Source: UBA1568 sp964488025
GTDB taxonomy: Bacteria > Patescibacteriota > Minisyncoccia > Moranbacterales > UBA1568
Assembly (NCBI GenBank): GCA_964488025.1
Contig: CAZATJ010000001.1
Location: 1 to 64,000 of the forward strand
Direction of reading: 5' to 3'
DNA length: 64,000 nt
In this document: positions 51,234-59,466 of the stretch, piece after piece
Layout of the letters: every line of letters starts with the position of its first letter
Numbering within the stretch: the stretch's first letter is position 1
Made by a program: the position numbers and the translations under genes
The notes under the pieces: generated by a model
Told to the model about the DNA's origin: nothing
The model's database searches: none
Seen by the model: only the letters and a program-made list of their open reading frames with translations

Positions 51234-51632
51234 TTGTTTAGACTCGACAGGTGGTACTTTCAAAATAGGCAAGCCGACCTTGAGGACATGGTCGTAAATC
51301 TCGTTCTCACGATGATAAATGCAAACTTCATCACAAAGACCAAGAATGCACTCGCGCAAGCGTTTGCCCCTTCTTACAGTCTTGCGCTCGCATAATTTAC
51401 TTGCGACGCCATCAGAATCCTGATTCTCGGTAGGGAACCTCTGGTGTCATAATATCGAGACGTGACGAGAGAATTTCTTTTTCTTTTACTCTCCGATCGT
51501 ATTGCAAAAGAAAGACTCGCCATTGGGTTTTGTCTCCTTTCGACCTTTGGCCCGTACAAAAAGTTGACTACGCTTGTAGATTATTTTGGAAAAACTTCTC
51601 TGGACATGGGTGCAATTCCCATCAACTCCACC
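51230..51632 (+). ncRNA. ssrA: Transfer-messenger RNA (tmRNA)
   Basis: About 403 bases, one-piece. The 5' end GGGGTTG pairs with CAACTCC at 51623-51629, giving the tRNA-like acceptor stem; CCA is not fully encoded (ACCT). The D-loop-like ACTCGACAGG and CGTAAATCTCG are tmRNA signatures. The tag frame starts GCAAAC at 51321 after GATAAAT and ends TAA at 51393-51395. The tag is 24 residues, ANFITKTKNALAQ... ending SLALA, longer than most. The 3' part GACTACGCTTGTAG and TGGACATGGG...CCCATC match the tmRNA tail. smpB lies upstream. Confidence 0.94.
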
Positions 51633-51641
51633 TTTAAAATC

Positions 51642-51735
51642 AGCTTTTAGCTTCCATAGCTTCTTTAGCTTTTTAGAAAAAGATTTCTTTTTCTGGCTAA
51701 CGAGGCTAGTGAAGCTAGTGAAGCTAGTGAAGCTA
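51642..51735. repeat. AGCTTCxxT / GAAGCTAGT inverted word array before infC
   Basis: Left words AGCTTCCAT AGCTTCTTT and right words GAAGCTAGT repeated three times can fold into one long hairpin. It fills the tmRNA-infC spacer and matches the array in the ileS T-box leader. Confidence 0.85.
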
Positions 51736-51739
51736 TACC

Positions 51740-52288
51740 ATGAGACGAAGACGACACAATCGGCCAAAACCGAAAGTACAGCTCAAGGAACACGCCCGAA
51801 CCAATGAGAAGATTCTCGTTCCCCAAGTAATGGTCATCGACCAAAACGGTGAGAATCGTGGCGTGATGGATACCGCGGCTGCCATTTTGCTTGCCCAAGA
51901 ACAGGAGGCTGACCTCGTTGAGGTTTCACCCCTGGCCAAACCTCCAGTCTGTAAAATCACCGACTACGGCAAACTCCAATACAAGGCTGCCAAACAGGAG
52001 CAACAGCAGAAGGCCAAACAGAAGAAAGTCGAAACAAAGGGCATCCGGCTCGGCTTCCGCACTGACACGCACGACCTCCTCTTCAAGAAAACTCAAGCTG
52101 AAAAGTTTCTCACCAAAGGAAATAAGGTGAAAATCGAAATTGTGCTCCGCGGCCGAGAGAAGGCGATGCAAGAGAAGGCTAAAGAAAATCTGAGCACTTT
52201 CATTAAGAGTATCTCCACGCCACATCGCTTCGAAGAGGAGATGAAACGCGGACCCATGGGATTCAACGCCCTGATTGTTCCGGAATAA
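51740..52288 (+). CDS. infC: Translation initiation factor IF-3
   Basis: 182 residues. IF-3 binds the 30S subunit and proofreads start codons. The N-domain begins RRRRHNRPKPKVQLKEHART and contains VMVIDQNGENRGVM; the C-domain has VKIEIVLRGREKAMQEKAKE. The start is a normal ATG, unlike the AUU start of E. coli, and no Shine-Dalgarno sequence precedes it; the word-repeat hairpin lies directly upstream. It heads the classic infC-rpmI-rplT operon. Confidence 0.98.
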   Translation: MRRRRHNRPKPKVQLKEHARTNEKILVPQVMVIDQNGENRGVMDTAAAILLAQEQEADLVEVSPLAKPPVCKITDYGKLQYKAAKQEQQQKAKQKKVETKGIRLGFRTDTHDLLFKKTQAEKFLTKGNKVKIEIVLRGREKAMQEKAKENLSTFIKSISTPHRFEEEMKRGPMGFNALIVPE

Positions 52289-52305
52289 TTTACATTCATA
52301 ACACT

Positions 52306-52506
52306 ATGCCGAAACTCAAGACCAGAAAATCCGTCGCCAAAAAAGTAAAGGTTACCGGCACCGGAAAATTAAAGACCCGTGCCACCGGTCAAAACCATTA
52401 CAACTCACGCAACACTGGCGATCAAACCCGTTCCAAACGTCAGGATAACAGTGTCTATCCAGCCGTAGCCAAGAATATCAAAGCTTCTCTCCCTTATTCA
52501 TTCTAA
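52306..52506 (+). CDS. rpmI: 50S ribosomal protein L35
   Basis: 66 residues: MPKLKTRKSVAKKVKVTGTG matches L35, which is a small basic 50S protein. It lies 17 bases after infC and 34 before rplT. Confidence 0.98.
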   Translation: MPKLKTRKSVAKKVKVTGTGKLKTRATGQNHYNSRNTGDQTRSKRQDNSVYPAVAKNIKASLPYSF

Positions 52507-52540
52507 TCAAAAATCCTAATCCACCATCCACTGCAAACAT

Positions 52541-52885
52541 ATGACGAGAGTAAAGCGTGGTGTCATGACCAAAAAACGCCACAAGAATATCCTGGAGGCT
52601 GCCAAAGGCTACCGCTGGGGACGTAAGAATCTTTTTACCAAAGCCAAGGAGGCGGTCATTAAGGCTGGCAAGTATGCCCACCGTGATCGCCGTGCCAAAA
52701 AGCGCTCTTTCCGTGGCTTGTGGATTACCCGTCTGAACACGGCGCTGCGCCTTTATGGCATCAAGTACTCGAGCTTCATTGCTCTTGAAACAAAGAAGAG
52801 TATCGCGCTGGATCGTAAAGTGCTCTCTCAGATGGCTGTAGAAAATCCGGAAACTTTCAAAACATTTATTGAAAAAGTTCGCTAA
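52541..52885 (+). CDS. rplT: 50S ribosomal protein L20
   Basis: 114 residues: TRVKRGVMTKKRHKNILEAA and KGYRWGRKNLFTKAKEAV are L20 words. L20 is an early 50S assembly protein and in many bacteria represses its own operon by binding the mRNA leader. Ends the operon at a strong bidirectional terminator. Confidence 0.98.
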   Translation: MTRVKRGVMTKKRHKNILEAAKGYRWGRKNLFTKAKEAVIKAGKYAHRDRRAKKRSFRGLWITRLNTALRLYGIKYSSFIALETKKSIALDRKVLSQMAVENPETFKTFIEKVR

Positions 52886-52902
52886 AGAGAATACCACATC
52901 AC

Positions 52903-52935
52903 AAAAAAACCACCCCTCATCGGGGGTGGTTTTTC
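52903..52935. terminator. Bidirectional terminator between rplT and the vanZ-like gene
   Basis: ACCACCCC TCAT CGGGGGTGGT flanked by A-run and T-run, so it serves both convergent genes. Confidence 0.93.
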
Positions 52936-53333
52936 ATTTTCTCAAAAAAGAAGAGGGTCAATCCAGCAATAAGAATCCCGCCAGCATCAATCAAGACATC
53001 CGACATCCGAGCCCCGCGAAGTGGAACAAAGAACTGATGCAGCTCGTCGGTCACAGCGTAAGCTAAGGCAAAGACAGCTGCCAATAACGCCAGACGAAAA
53101 GAAGATTCCCGCCAAAAGGTAATCCGAAAATAATTAAAGGAAAGAAACATAAGCAGCGCGTATTCCACTACATGTGCCCCCTTACGTTCGACAAAATACC
53201 AGAGTGGCGGTGGACTGCTGGTCATTTCTCCCGGCAGCATCGAAAAAGAAAAAATAACCGCCATCCAAAAAATCAGCGCCGAGAAAGCGATGGTACGGGA
53301 CGAAAAAAAGGAACGAATCTTTTCAAAAAACAT
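52917..53333 (-). CDS. VanZ family membrane protein
   Basis: 138 residues with four membrane segments. FSMLPGE, ERKGAHVVEYALLMFLSF and YAVTDELHQFFVPLRGARMSDVLIDAGG are the VanZ-like signature. VanZ gives low teicoplanin tolerance in enterococci; in other bacteria the role is unknown. The stop lies in the shared terminator. Upstream is a 36-residue coupled peptide. Confidence 0.9.
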   Translation of the reverse strand: MFFEKIRSFFSSRTIAFSALIFWMAVIFSFSMLPGEMTSSPPPLWYFVERKGAHVVEYALLMFLSFNYFRITFWRESSFRLALLAAVFALAYAVTDELHQFFVPLRGARMSDVLIDAGGILIAGLTLFFFEKMKNHPR

Positions 53334-53339
53334 AGGCGT

Positions 53340-53450
53340 CTACTTTTTCCTCTCTCCAAATTCCTGAATCAGATGAAAAAGCGCATAGAAAGGAAGCCAC
53401 AGCCACGCTACCTTTTTCAAGAAATCATCGAGTGAGGTATTGAGATTCAT
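53340..53450 (-). CDS. 36-residue peptide coupled to the HAD gene
   Basis: MNLNTSLDDFLKKVAWLWLP, then a hydrophobic stretch and a charged end. Its ATG overlaps the HAD stop (ATGA), AGGA lies before it, and the vanZ-like ATG follows 6 bases after its stop. Tight packing in the operon supports a real gene. Possibly membrane associated; function unknown. Confidence 0.6.
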   Translation of the reverse strand: MNLNTSLDDFLKKVAWLWLPFYALFHLIQEFGERKK

Positions 53451-54181
53451 AAATTTTCCTGTAAAGAATGAGGGTGGCCTTCACTGATTTCATAGACAAC
53501 ATCTTTCTTCTCCACCACTATCTTCCAGCCCAACTCCAGAGCAACAGCCTTGAGATTCTGATTGGGATTAAAGGCGATTGGGTGCTCGACCATCCGAAGA
53601 AAACTCCCATCGGATTCGGTATCGCCGATACCATAAGAATCCGCGAGCGAGAGCTTATGTTCATAGAGGTATTGTTCCACCAGACTCCCCTTGTTTCGAG
53701 ATGGTTCGAAAGAAGCTTCTCCGGTATAGAGTCCGTTCTCATCGACCGCATAAACGCTCCCGAAGGCGCCATCAAATCGGAGGTACTGACGGTTATACTC
53801 TTCTACTACCTCAACCGGCGATCCTGATATCACGAGCATGTGATAATTTTCGGCCCGCAGTTTCTTGATGAGACGCTCGGCAAAGATATAGGTGCGTTTG
53901 GCATGGAACGGCACCAAAAGCTTGCTCGCCTTCAGCACATCCTTCTCCGAACATCCGCGAATATGTTCTGAGTAGAGCTTGACCAAGGCCTTCCGATAAT
54001 CTTCATACGTCCCCTCGTGCTCGAGCCAACTGGTGTAGATGGTCGAAAGCTCGCTCCGCGCTTCACGGGGAAACACCTTCATCCATGTCAACTCATTGAT
54101 GAGCTCGAAATGAAGATTCTTGCGGAAAATGGTTCCGTCTATATCGAGGATAGCAATCTTATTTTTTTTCTTGGCAGTCAT
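53447..54181 (-). CDS. HAD superfamily phosphatase (SerB-like subfamily IB)
   Basis: 244 residues. IAILDIDGTIFRKN gives the nucleophile Asp13 and Asp15. LVISGSPVEVVEEYNRQY has the motif II Ser, and GIGDTESDGSFLRMV the motif IV acids. The helical cap lies between. Subfamily IB includes phosphoserine phosphatases and lipid phosphate enzymes; the substrate is open. Coupled by ATGA to the next peptide. Confidence 0.9.
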   Translation of the reverse strand: MTAKKKNKIAILDIDGTIFRKNLHFELINELTWMKVFPREARSELSTIYTSWLEHEGTYEDYRKALVKLYSEHIRGCSEKDVLKASKLLVPFHAKRTYIFAERLIKKLRAENYHMLVISGSPVEVVEEYNRQYLRFDGAFGSVYAVDENGLYTGEASFEPSRNKGSLVEQYLYEHKLSLADSYGIGDTESDGSFLRMVEHPIAFNPNQNLKAVALELGWKIVVEKKDVVYEISEGHPHSLQENL

Positions 54182-54194
54182 AGAAGATATTCTT

Positions 54195-54710
54195 TCATGA
54201 GGACCCCTGCTTCATTGTACCGATTATCTGGTAGAGAGCAATACCCGCGGCTACCGAGACGTTGAGCGAGTTCTTCTTGCCGCACATGGGAATCTCCAGT
54301 ATAGCATCGCAGCGCTTCAAAATCTTTTCCTCCACCCCGCTGACCTCATTCCCAACAATAAGAGCTGTCCGCTTCCCTGATCGATACATTTGATAATCGA
54401 CGCTTCTTTTATCCTGTTCCAAGGCTACAGCCGCGTAGCCCTCTTTCTTCAGTCGGCTGAGCAGGCGGGTGAGAGAAACAACCTTTCTCCACGGAACGTA
54501 CTCCTCCGCCCCAAGGGCCGTCTTTTTGAGTGCCTTATCGGCATCCGTCAGATACAAAGAGTCCTTTTTGGGCGGTTCCGGAGTATACCCGGAAAGGATA
54601 ATTTCGGTTACACCCGCCCCATCAGCTGTCCGGAACATCGCTCCGACATTATGGGCACTGCGAATGTCGTGGAGAACAAGAATAAGAGAATTCTTTTCAT
54701 GTAGTTTCAT
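54195..54710 (-). CDS. SpoU/TrmH family RNA 2'-O-methyltransferase
   Basis: 171 residues from the ATG at 54710, which overlaps the upstream stop by four bases. LHDIRSAHNVGAMFRTADGA is motif 1, VGNEVSGVEEKIL motif 2, and IPMCGKKNSLNVSVAAGIAL motif 3 of the SPOUT knot. It methylates a ribose in tRNA or rRNA; the site is unknown. There is no N-terminal rRNA-binding domain. Confidence 0.93.
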   Translation of the reverse strand: MKLHEKNSLILVLHDIRSAHNVGAMFRTADGAGVTEIILSGYTPEPPKKDSLYLTDADKALKKTALGAEEYVPWRKVVSLTRLLSRLKKEGYAAVALEQDKRSVDYQMYRSGKRTALIVGNEVSGVEEKILKRCDAILEIPMCGKKNSLNVSVAAGIALYQIIGTMKQGSS

Positions 54711-55738
54711 AGCGACCATTGGGAAGTTTTTCCATTCTCATGAAAAAGCTCTTTGCCCGTTTCCCACACGGCCGGGGAGTCCTTTTTCACCTTCAGCCAA
54801 TACCACCACTCGCCGCCCCACAGGTAGATATCGTGAAAACCGACCCGCCGGGCATAATCGACATTTTCTCGCAGCTTCGTTTCATCCATAGTCTTCCACT
54901 GCTCCTCAAGTGGCACATTGGCAACCCAACCGCTGGCCCACGGCTCAGCTTGAAGCTCGATGACCATGAAATGTTCCTGATCCGTAAAAAGACGAACTAT
55001 CCTTTCCTTGAAACGAAAGAAGTTCGGTCCGATCGGATAGGTAAAATAACCGCCAACTTTCGGACTGTAGATACGCCGATAGAGAGTCGTGCCAAATTCA
55101 TCTCCCCGACTGGCAGCACCGTACCACAGTGACAGCTCCCCGCTATCGGTAAGCAGTACCGGTCGGGACGGGTCAAGACGTTTCACTAATGCCACTTCCT
55201 GTTCCAAAAAAGAGACGTTAAAATCCGGACAAATCCCAAAGGGCAAGAATGGCTCATTTTCCACCTGCCACCGGGTGATTGTCCGATCATCTTGGTACCG
55301 TTTCACTACCGTCTCGATGAGGGCGAGCATGCCCCGCTGGCGCGTCTGTTCATTACGATTGGCCCACTCGGGAATGTGACACTCCGGCCAGCGAGGTACT
55401 TTGAGACCGACATTGAGAATCACTTCTGCGCTGTGTTTTTTTGCTTCCTCAAGCTGCCAATCGATTTCCGAAAAATCATAGACTCCTTCCTCTTTCTCAA
55501 CAAGATCCCAATACACCGGCAGACGCATTTTCTTCACCCCAATATCATCGAGCAACGCCAGATAAGTTTCCCGCGGATCAAGACCTAAGCCCTCGGCATA
55601 GCGCGCAGAGAAGGTCATCCCCAAACTCACATCGGCGCGAGGTTCAGGACCCGACAAATTAAAATACCCGAATAAAAGCAAGACAAAAAGCAAGAGGCTG
55701 AGGATACTTATTGCCGTTCTCTTTAAAAAAAGTCTCAT
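54707..55738 (-). CDS. Membrane-anchored glycoside hydrolase, clan A type
   Basis: 343 residues. An N-terminal membrane anchor (about 8-26) is followed by a TIM barrel. MRLPVYWDLVEKEEGVYDFS is a typical second-strand motif, WQVENEP (Glu162) the acid/base on strand 4, and VIELQAEPW (Glu261) the likely nucleophile on strand 7. This fits the clan GH-A (GH5, GH39 or GH42-like). The catalytic domain faces outside. The glycan cannot be told. Co-transcribed with the RNA methyltransferase gene by an ATGA overlap. Confidence 0.85.
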   Translation of the reverse strand: MRLFLKRTAISILSLLLFVLLLFGYFNLSGPEPRADVSLGMTFSARYAEGLGLDPRETYLALLDDIGVKKMRLPVYWDLVEKEEGVYDFSEIDWQLEEAKKHSAEVILNVGLKVPRWPECHIPEWANRNEQTRQRGMLALIETVVKRYQDDRTITRWQVENEPFLPFGICPDFNVSFLEQEVALVKRLDPSRPVLLTDSGELSLWYGAASRGDEFGTTLYRRIYSPKVGGYFTYPIGPNFFRFKERIVRLFTDQEHFMVIELQAEPWASGWVANVPLEEQWKTMDETKLRENVDYARRVGFHDIYLWGGEWWYWLKVKKDSPAVWETGKELFHENGKTSQWSL

Positions 55739-55748
55739 ACCTAAAAAA

Positions 55749-56687
55749 TCAAGTGAGTAGAAGTGGGATGCCGCTCATCGTAGCCAGCCACAAGCCGGCC
55801 CCAATAATCAGCACGGCCATTGCCTTTTGAAACCAGTCCCAAAAAAATAACCGCTCACCAAAAATGGTCGGGTAACGGAACGAAAGCGGTAACATCATAA
55901 GCAGGATGAAAACATACTGCATGCCAGAAAGCGCCTGAACAAAAGATACTGAACCGAGAAACGTCGCATACGAAATAAGCAGGGCAGCGATACCTGCCGT
56001 AGTCTTATTCAGGACGAAAAGCGCCCCAGTACTCCTCGCTCGTGCTCCACGATGGAAAAATCCCCGAAATTGAGCAAAGATCTGTTCTCGAAATTTCGGA
56101 ATAAGCAGAAGAAGAAGTCCCCCGAGTGTCATGCCGAGACGGGACCAGACGATGCCGCTCTGAAAATTCGTATGGGTATACCCTTCTTTCAGAAGCAAAA
56201 CTGACAGCCCCATGAGTACTCCGGCTAAGATAACGTACCGTGAAATATGCTCTCCGCGGCGAAGCGGCAAATCGAAAGAAATAAGCAATCCGCCAGCGAT
56301 AAGAAGGATCAAGGCCAAGATATACCAGACCTCAAGTTGATATTCCCCTGGCATTCCCGGGAAAAGAACAGCCAAAAAAGCGATCAATGAAACTAGGGTT
56401 CCGACCAGTGGTGCCACTCGGGAAATTTCGTGCTGTTTCACCGCGCCATAAAAGGCGACCAGACCAAAGGTACCCAGCGCTCCCGAAGAAAGCAGTATGG
56501 CCATGGTACGAAAATCGGAGAATTGAAAACCGAACGGAATGAATCCCAGCGCGAAGAGGCTAAAGAGGGAAACAAAAAACGCATACACGGCTGGAGCTGG
56601 TATGCGATCAGAAAGCAGATACTTATCAAAAATAGCGGAAACGGCATTGAAAAAATATCCCAGAAGTGCTACCAATGCCCATGTCAT
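55749..56687 (-). CDS. EamA/DMT family transporter
   Basis: 312 residues with about ten membrane segments in two EamA-like halves. FNAVSAIFDKYLLSDRI and GALGTFGLVAFYGAVKQHEISRV are typical. The family exports or imports metabolites such as amino acids or sugars; no substrate is suggested by the sequence. Lies 10 bases before the glycoside hydrolase gene. Confidence 0.88.
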   Translation of the reverse strand: MTWALVALLGYFFNAVSAIFDKYLLSDRIPAPAVYAFFVSLFSLFALGFIPFGFQFSDFRTMAILLSSGALGTFGLVAFYGAVKQHEISRVAPLVGTLVSLIAFLAVLFPGMPGEYQLEVWYILALILLIAGGLLISFDLPLRRGEHISRYVILAGVLMGLSVLLLKEGYTHTNFQSGIVWSRLGMTLGGLLLLLIPKFREQIFAQFRGFFHRGARARSTGALFVLNKTTAGIAALLISYATFLGSVSFVQALSGMQYVFILLMMLPLSFRYPTIFGERLFFWDWFQKAMAVLIIGAGLWLATMSGIPLLLT

Positions 56688-56757
56688 AAAAAAGAATCCT
56701 TAGTTGTGTTTTTCTTTCTCTATTATACCTGACTCACGCCCCATCTTCAAATAAATC

Positions 56758-57555
56758 TTAATTCCTCACAATCTGGCGATAGTACAGATCCACATCGGCA
56801 ATCCATTTGCTGACGCTTTCTTTGCTATGCGTTGCGCAACTGGAACCGCATTTCCAAATAATCATATTTTTCGGTTCGCTTGTCTGTCTCATCTCGACGA
56901 GTTTCGCAATACGATTCCCGACCGCTTGCACCGCTTCTTCCGGACTACCGAAACAACCATGTCCCATAGCCATACCCCGGCTCCCAGCACCCTTCCATCC
57001 CCAGTAATTGAAGCAGTCCGAACCATCAGGCGTACGAGGTACCCGCTTGCCCCAGTTACTCTCTTTTTTGGCGATACCAACAATAAGTGCCGCTACGCTA
57101 CGATCGTACTGCGCGATAGCCGGAGCCATCACCTCAAGCGGATACCCGACTGTCATTTCTCGAATAACCCGGCCAAGTTCATCATCGTTGACATTTTTTT
57201 TGTCTCTTGTAGCCACTGAAGTCGAGGTTCCCTCCCCGTCCTTACAGGGTATCTCGTTTTGGATAATCTTTTTCCCCTCGGCTAACTGGGAAAAAAAGGA
57301 AAAGTCGCGCTGCCAACGACAACGTTCTTCAGGAGAAGATAACGGTGACGATTGTTCCTCTCCCACGGGGGCTTCGGAGGCCATAAATCCCTTGATATCG
57401 ATTTCTGGCAAAGCAGGGAAGAGGCCTGTTCCCAAAAAAATGAATGTAAAAACAGAAAAAGCCTTTTTCGAAAAAAAGGAATGGATTCGTAGGAAATTTT
57501 TCTTCAGTTGTGATAGCCATCCACGTATACTACCTCTCCTGACAGAATCACCCAT
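56758..57555 (-). CDS. Secreted lysozyme-like protein, copy A
   Basis: 265 residues from the ATG at 57555. An N-terminal membrane segment or signal peptide (about 25-45) is followed by a linker and a C-terminal domain that closely matches copy B at 58469-59446. The shared core is IVGIAKKESNWGKR, CFNYWGWKG, CFGSPEEAVQAVGNRI, then IIWKCGSSC and SVSKWIADVDLYY. A Glu after KK in a helix, then NYWG, is typical of glucosaminidase or lysozyme-like folds. Likely acts on peptidoglycan; not proven. Own promoter at 57630-57658. Confidence 0.72.
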   Translation of the reverse strand: MGDSVRRGSIRGWLSQLKKNFLRIHSFFSKKAFSVFTFIFLGTGLFPALPEIDIKGFMASEAPVGEEQSSPLSSPEERCRWQRDFSFFSQLAEGKKIIQNEIPCKDGEGTSTSVATRDKKNVNDDELGRVIREMTVGYPLEVMAPAIAQYDRSVAALIVGIAKKESNWGKRVPRTPDGSDCFNYWGWKGAGSRGMAMGHGCFGSPEEAVQAVGNRIAKLVEMRQTSEPKNMIIWKCGSSCATHSKESVSKWIADVDLYYRQIVRN

Positions 57556-57629
57556 AGAGCACCTGTTCAACGCTTGCACCCAGTGCAATCCCTCCGGAAC
57601 AGTAAAAATCTATTAAGAACGTACTCCCG

Positions 57630-57658
57630 ATTGTACCAAGTCCTCCGCTTCCTGTCAA
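57630..57658 (-). promoter_or_regulatory. Promoter of lysozyme-like gene A
   Basis: Minus strand TTGACA, 17-bp spacer, TACAAT. Confidence 0.85.
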
Positions 57659-57660
57659 CG

Positions 57661-57692
57661 AAAAAAGCCAAATTTATTCAAAAAATTGGCTC
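57661..57692 (-). terminator. Terminator after the 7-helix membrane protein gene
   Basis: Minus strand AGCCAATTT / AAATTTGGCT, then TTTTTT. Confidence 0.85.
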
Positions 57693-57760
57693 TAAAGAAG
57701 CAAAATGCACTAATTTGGTACGGACAAATTACACACCAGACGAAGCAATAGTCCCCCTTT

Positions 57761-58465
57761 CTATAAAACAGTGGGGCTTTGGTCGACCGAGCGCCCGCGG
57801 AGCTTGTACCACTTATCAAATTCCACGAAAAAACGGAAAAGGATGACTGTCAAAGCAACCGTAGAAAACAGGAAGCGAGGAGGGGGCACGCTGTCTGGTG
57901 AAACCAGGTACGCCACCCACCTTTCCGGTACCTGATCAGCGCCAATGGGAATATCCTGATTGAGAATGGCTCGTACCACGAGAAGAAAGAAGGCCAGATA
58001 ACCGAACCGAAGGAGAAGACGCCAGCGTCTGGGCCCAATCCAAAGCATAGCCCTATTGTTGGAAATAAGGGCCATACCGGTAAAGATTCCCATAGCAGCC
58101 AGACCTAAAAGAATATCCGTCGACCAAAAATGCTCAAAAAAGCCGTAAAAGTAGCGTTCGGGATTAACAACGGGAACCAATGCCATGTAAATAAGGGCAG
58201 AAAAATACCCCAGGAGACCAAAGTACTTTCGATAAAGCACTTTACTATCAAGAAAGTTGAAGAAATAACCAAAAGCGGAAAGAGAGAGCGATATCGCCAG
58301 GAGAAAATTTGCCGTCCCGGCAAAAGTTTTTACGAAGGAGGAAAAGGTAAATCCCTGGTCATAGAGAGCAATGTAGAGAACAAAAAAGGCATAAATTCCC
58401 AGTGCTACCCTGAAAGTAGCGTGCCACATTTTTGCATCAAGCGAGGGTTGCAGCGGAGCTTCCAT
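57761..58465 (-). CDS. Polytopic membrane protein, ferric-reductase-like
   Basis: 234 residues with about six to seven membrane helices. The layout (ISLSLSAFGYFFNFLDSKVLYRKYFGLLG, LLLRFGYLAFFLLVVRAILN) resembles the ferric-reductase-like transmembrane domain or MsrQ. Few histidines are present, so heme binding is doubtful. It lies between two lysozyme-like paralogs and starts four bases from copy B's stop, so it is probably translated with it. Function open. Confidence 0.6.
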   Translation of the reverse strand: MEAPLQPSLDAKMWHATFRVALGIYAFFVLYIALYDQGFTFSSFVKTFAGTANFLLAISLSLSAFGYFFNFLDSKVLYRKYFGLLGYFSALIYMALVPVVNPERYFYGFFEHFWSTDILLGLAAMGIFTGMALISNNRAMLWIGPRRWRLLLRFGYLAFFLLVVRAILNQDIPIGADQVPERWVAYLVSPDSVPPPRFLFSTVALTVILFRFFVEFDKWYKLRGRSVDQSPTVL

Positions 58466-58468
58466 AGG

Positions 58469-59446
58469 TTATTCGTCACTCAGCTGGGAAAAGTACATAT
58501 CAACATCGGAAATCCACTTCTTCACGCTTTCCCGGCTATGTCCCTGACAGCTGAAACCGCACTTCCAGACAATCATCTTTTCTGGCGTATCAAGTTTTTC
58601 TGAATGAATGAGTTTTTCAAGACGCTTGGCCACAGTTTCCACTGCGTCTTCGCGGCCATTGAAACAAGTGTGCCCTCCCGAGCCCATCATACGGCGAATG
58701 CCACGATACCCCCAATAATTGAAACAATCCTGACCATCAAGCACGGGGATGCGCTTGCCCCAGTTGCTCTCTTTTTTGGCAATACCGATAAGAAACGCGG
58801 CCGTCAGCCGATCCTGAGAAAAAATATACGGGAGCATGGCCTCAATCGGATACCCTTTGACCATATCCCTGATACTTTCTTCATACCTCTCCTTAGTAAC
58901 TTGTCCGAAATATTCAAAAAAAATGTCCTGATTCGGATCATAAGTCTCAATGGAAGCAGGAACGGCAGTAGCGACCTCTGGAGCACTTACTGTTACCGTC
59001 TCTCTGGGAGTTTCGGAACGGGCGAAGACACCAGAACCGAAGAAATGAGCGATAAAAGCCATACTCACCATACCGAAAGCGATCCCTCCCATGATAGAAC
59101 CATACAGCATCTTATGCGGTGGAAAGCTCGGCAGAGCACGAACGAACAGCCGCTTCGCGTGATGACTGTACAATTCGACTTTCCGAAGGAAACGCCTTAT
59201 ATTTTCACCCACGGTTCGATTTTTGAGTTCCGCAGAAAAGGATTGCTGTTCTTTGACGATTCCATCCAATCTCCTCTCTGGAAAAGCGTTCCTCCACTCT
59301 CTAGGTGAACCAACAGAAAAAGACACCGGGGTGCCGAAAGGCTTCTTTGAAGCGACGATATCGAGAGCACCCTTGTTTTTTCTTGTTCGATCAACCAAAG
59401 ATGCTTGCAAGGAGTACATGTATTTGTTTTGAAAGCGGTTTTCCAA
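58469..59446 (-). CDS. Secreted lysozyme-like protein, copy B
   Basis: 325 residues. A basic cytoplasmic N-terminus of about 115 residues precedes one membrane segment (MGGIAFGMVSMAFIAHFFGS) and a C-terminal domain paralogous to copy A: LIGIAKKESNWGKR, CFNYWGYRG, CFNGREDAVETVAKRL, VWKCGFSCQGHSRESV. Four conserved cysteines suggest disulfides outside the cell. Probably a peptidoglycan hydrolase; catalytic residue inferred as the Glu of KKESNW. Confidence 0.72.
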   Translation of the reverse strand: MENRFQNKYMYSLQASLVDRTRKNKGALDIVASKKPFGTPVSFSVGSPREWRNAFPERRLDGIVKEQQSFSAELKNRTVGENIRRFLRKVELYSHHAKRLFVRALPSFPPHKMLYGSIMGGIAFGMVSMAFIAHFFGSGVFARSETPRETVTVSAPEVATAVPASIETYDPNQDIFFEYFGQVTKERYEESIRDMVKGYPIEAMLPYIFSQDRLTAAFLIGIAKKESNWGKRIPVLDGQDCFNYWGYRGIRRMMGSGGHTCFNGREDAVETVAKRLEKLIHSEKLDTPEKMIVWKCGFSCQGHSRESVKKWISDVDMYFSQLSDE

Positions 59447-59466
59447 TCGGAAAAATTCTCCGAAAA

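Noticed and set aside
51712..51735. GAAGCTAGT tandem repeat as a CRISPR array
   Set aside because: The unit is 9 bp with no spacers, so it is a simple word repeat.
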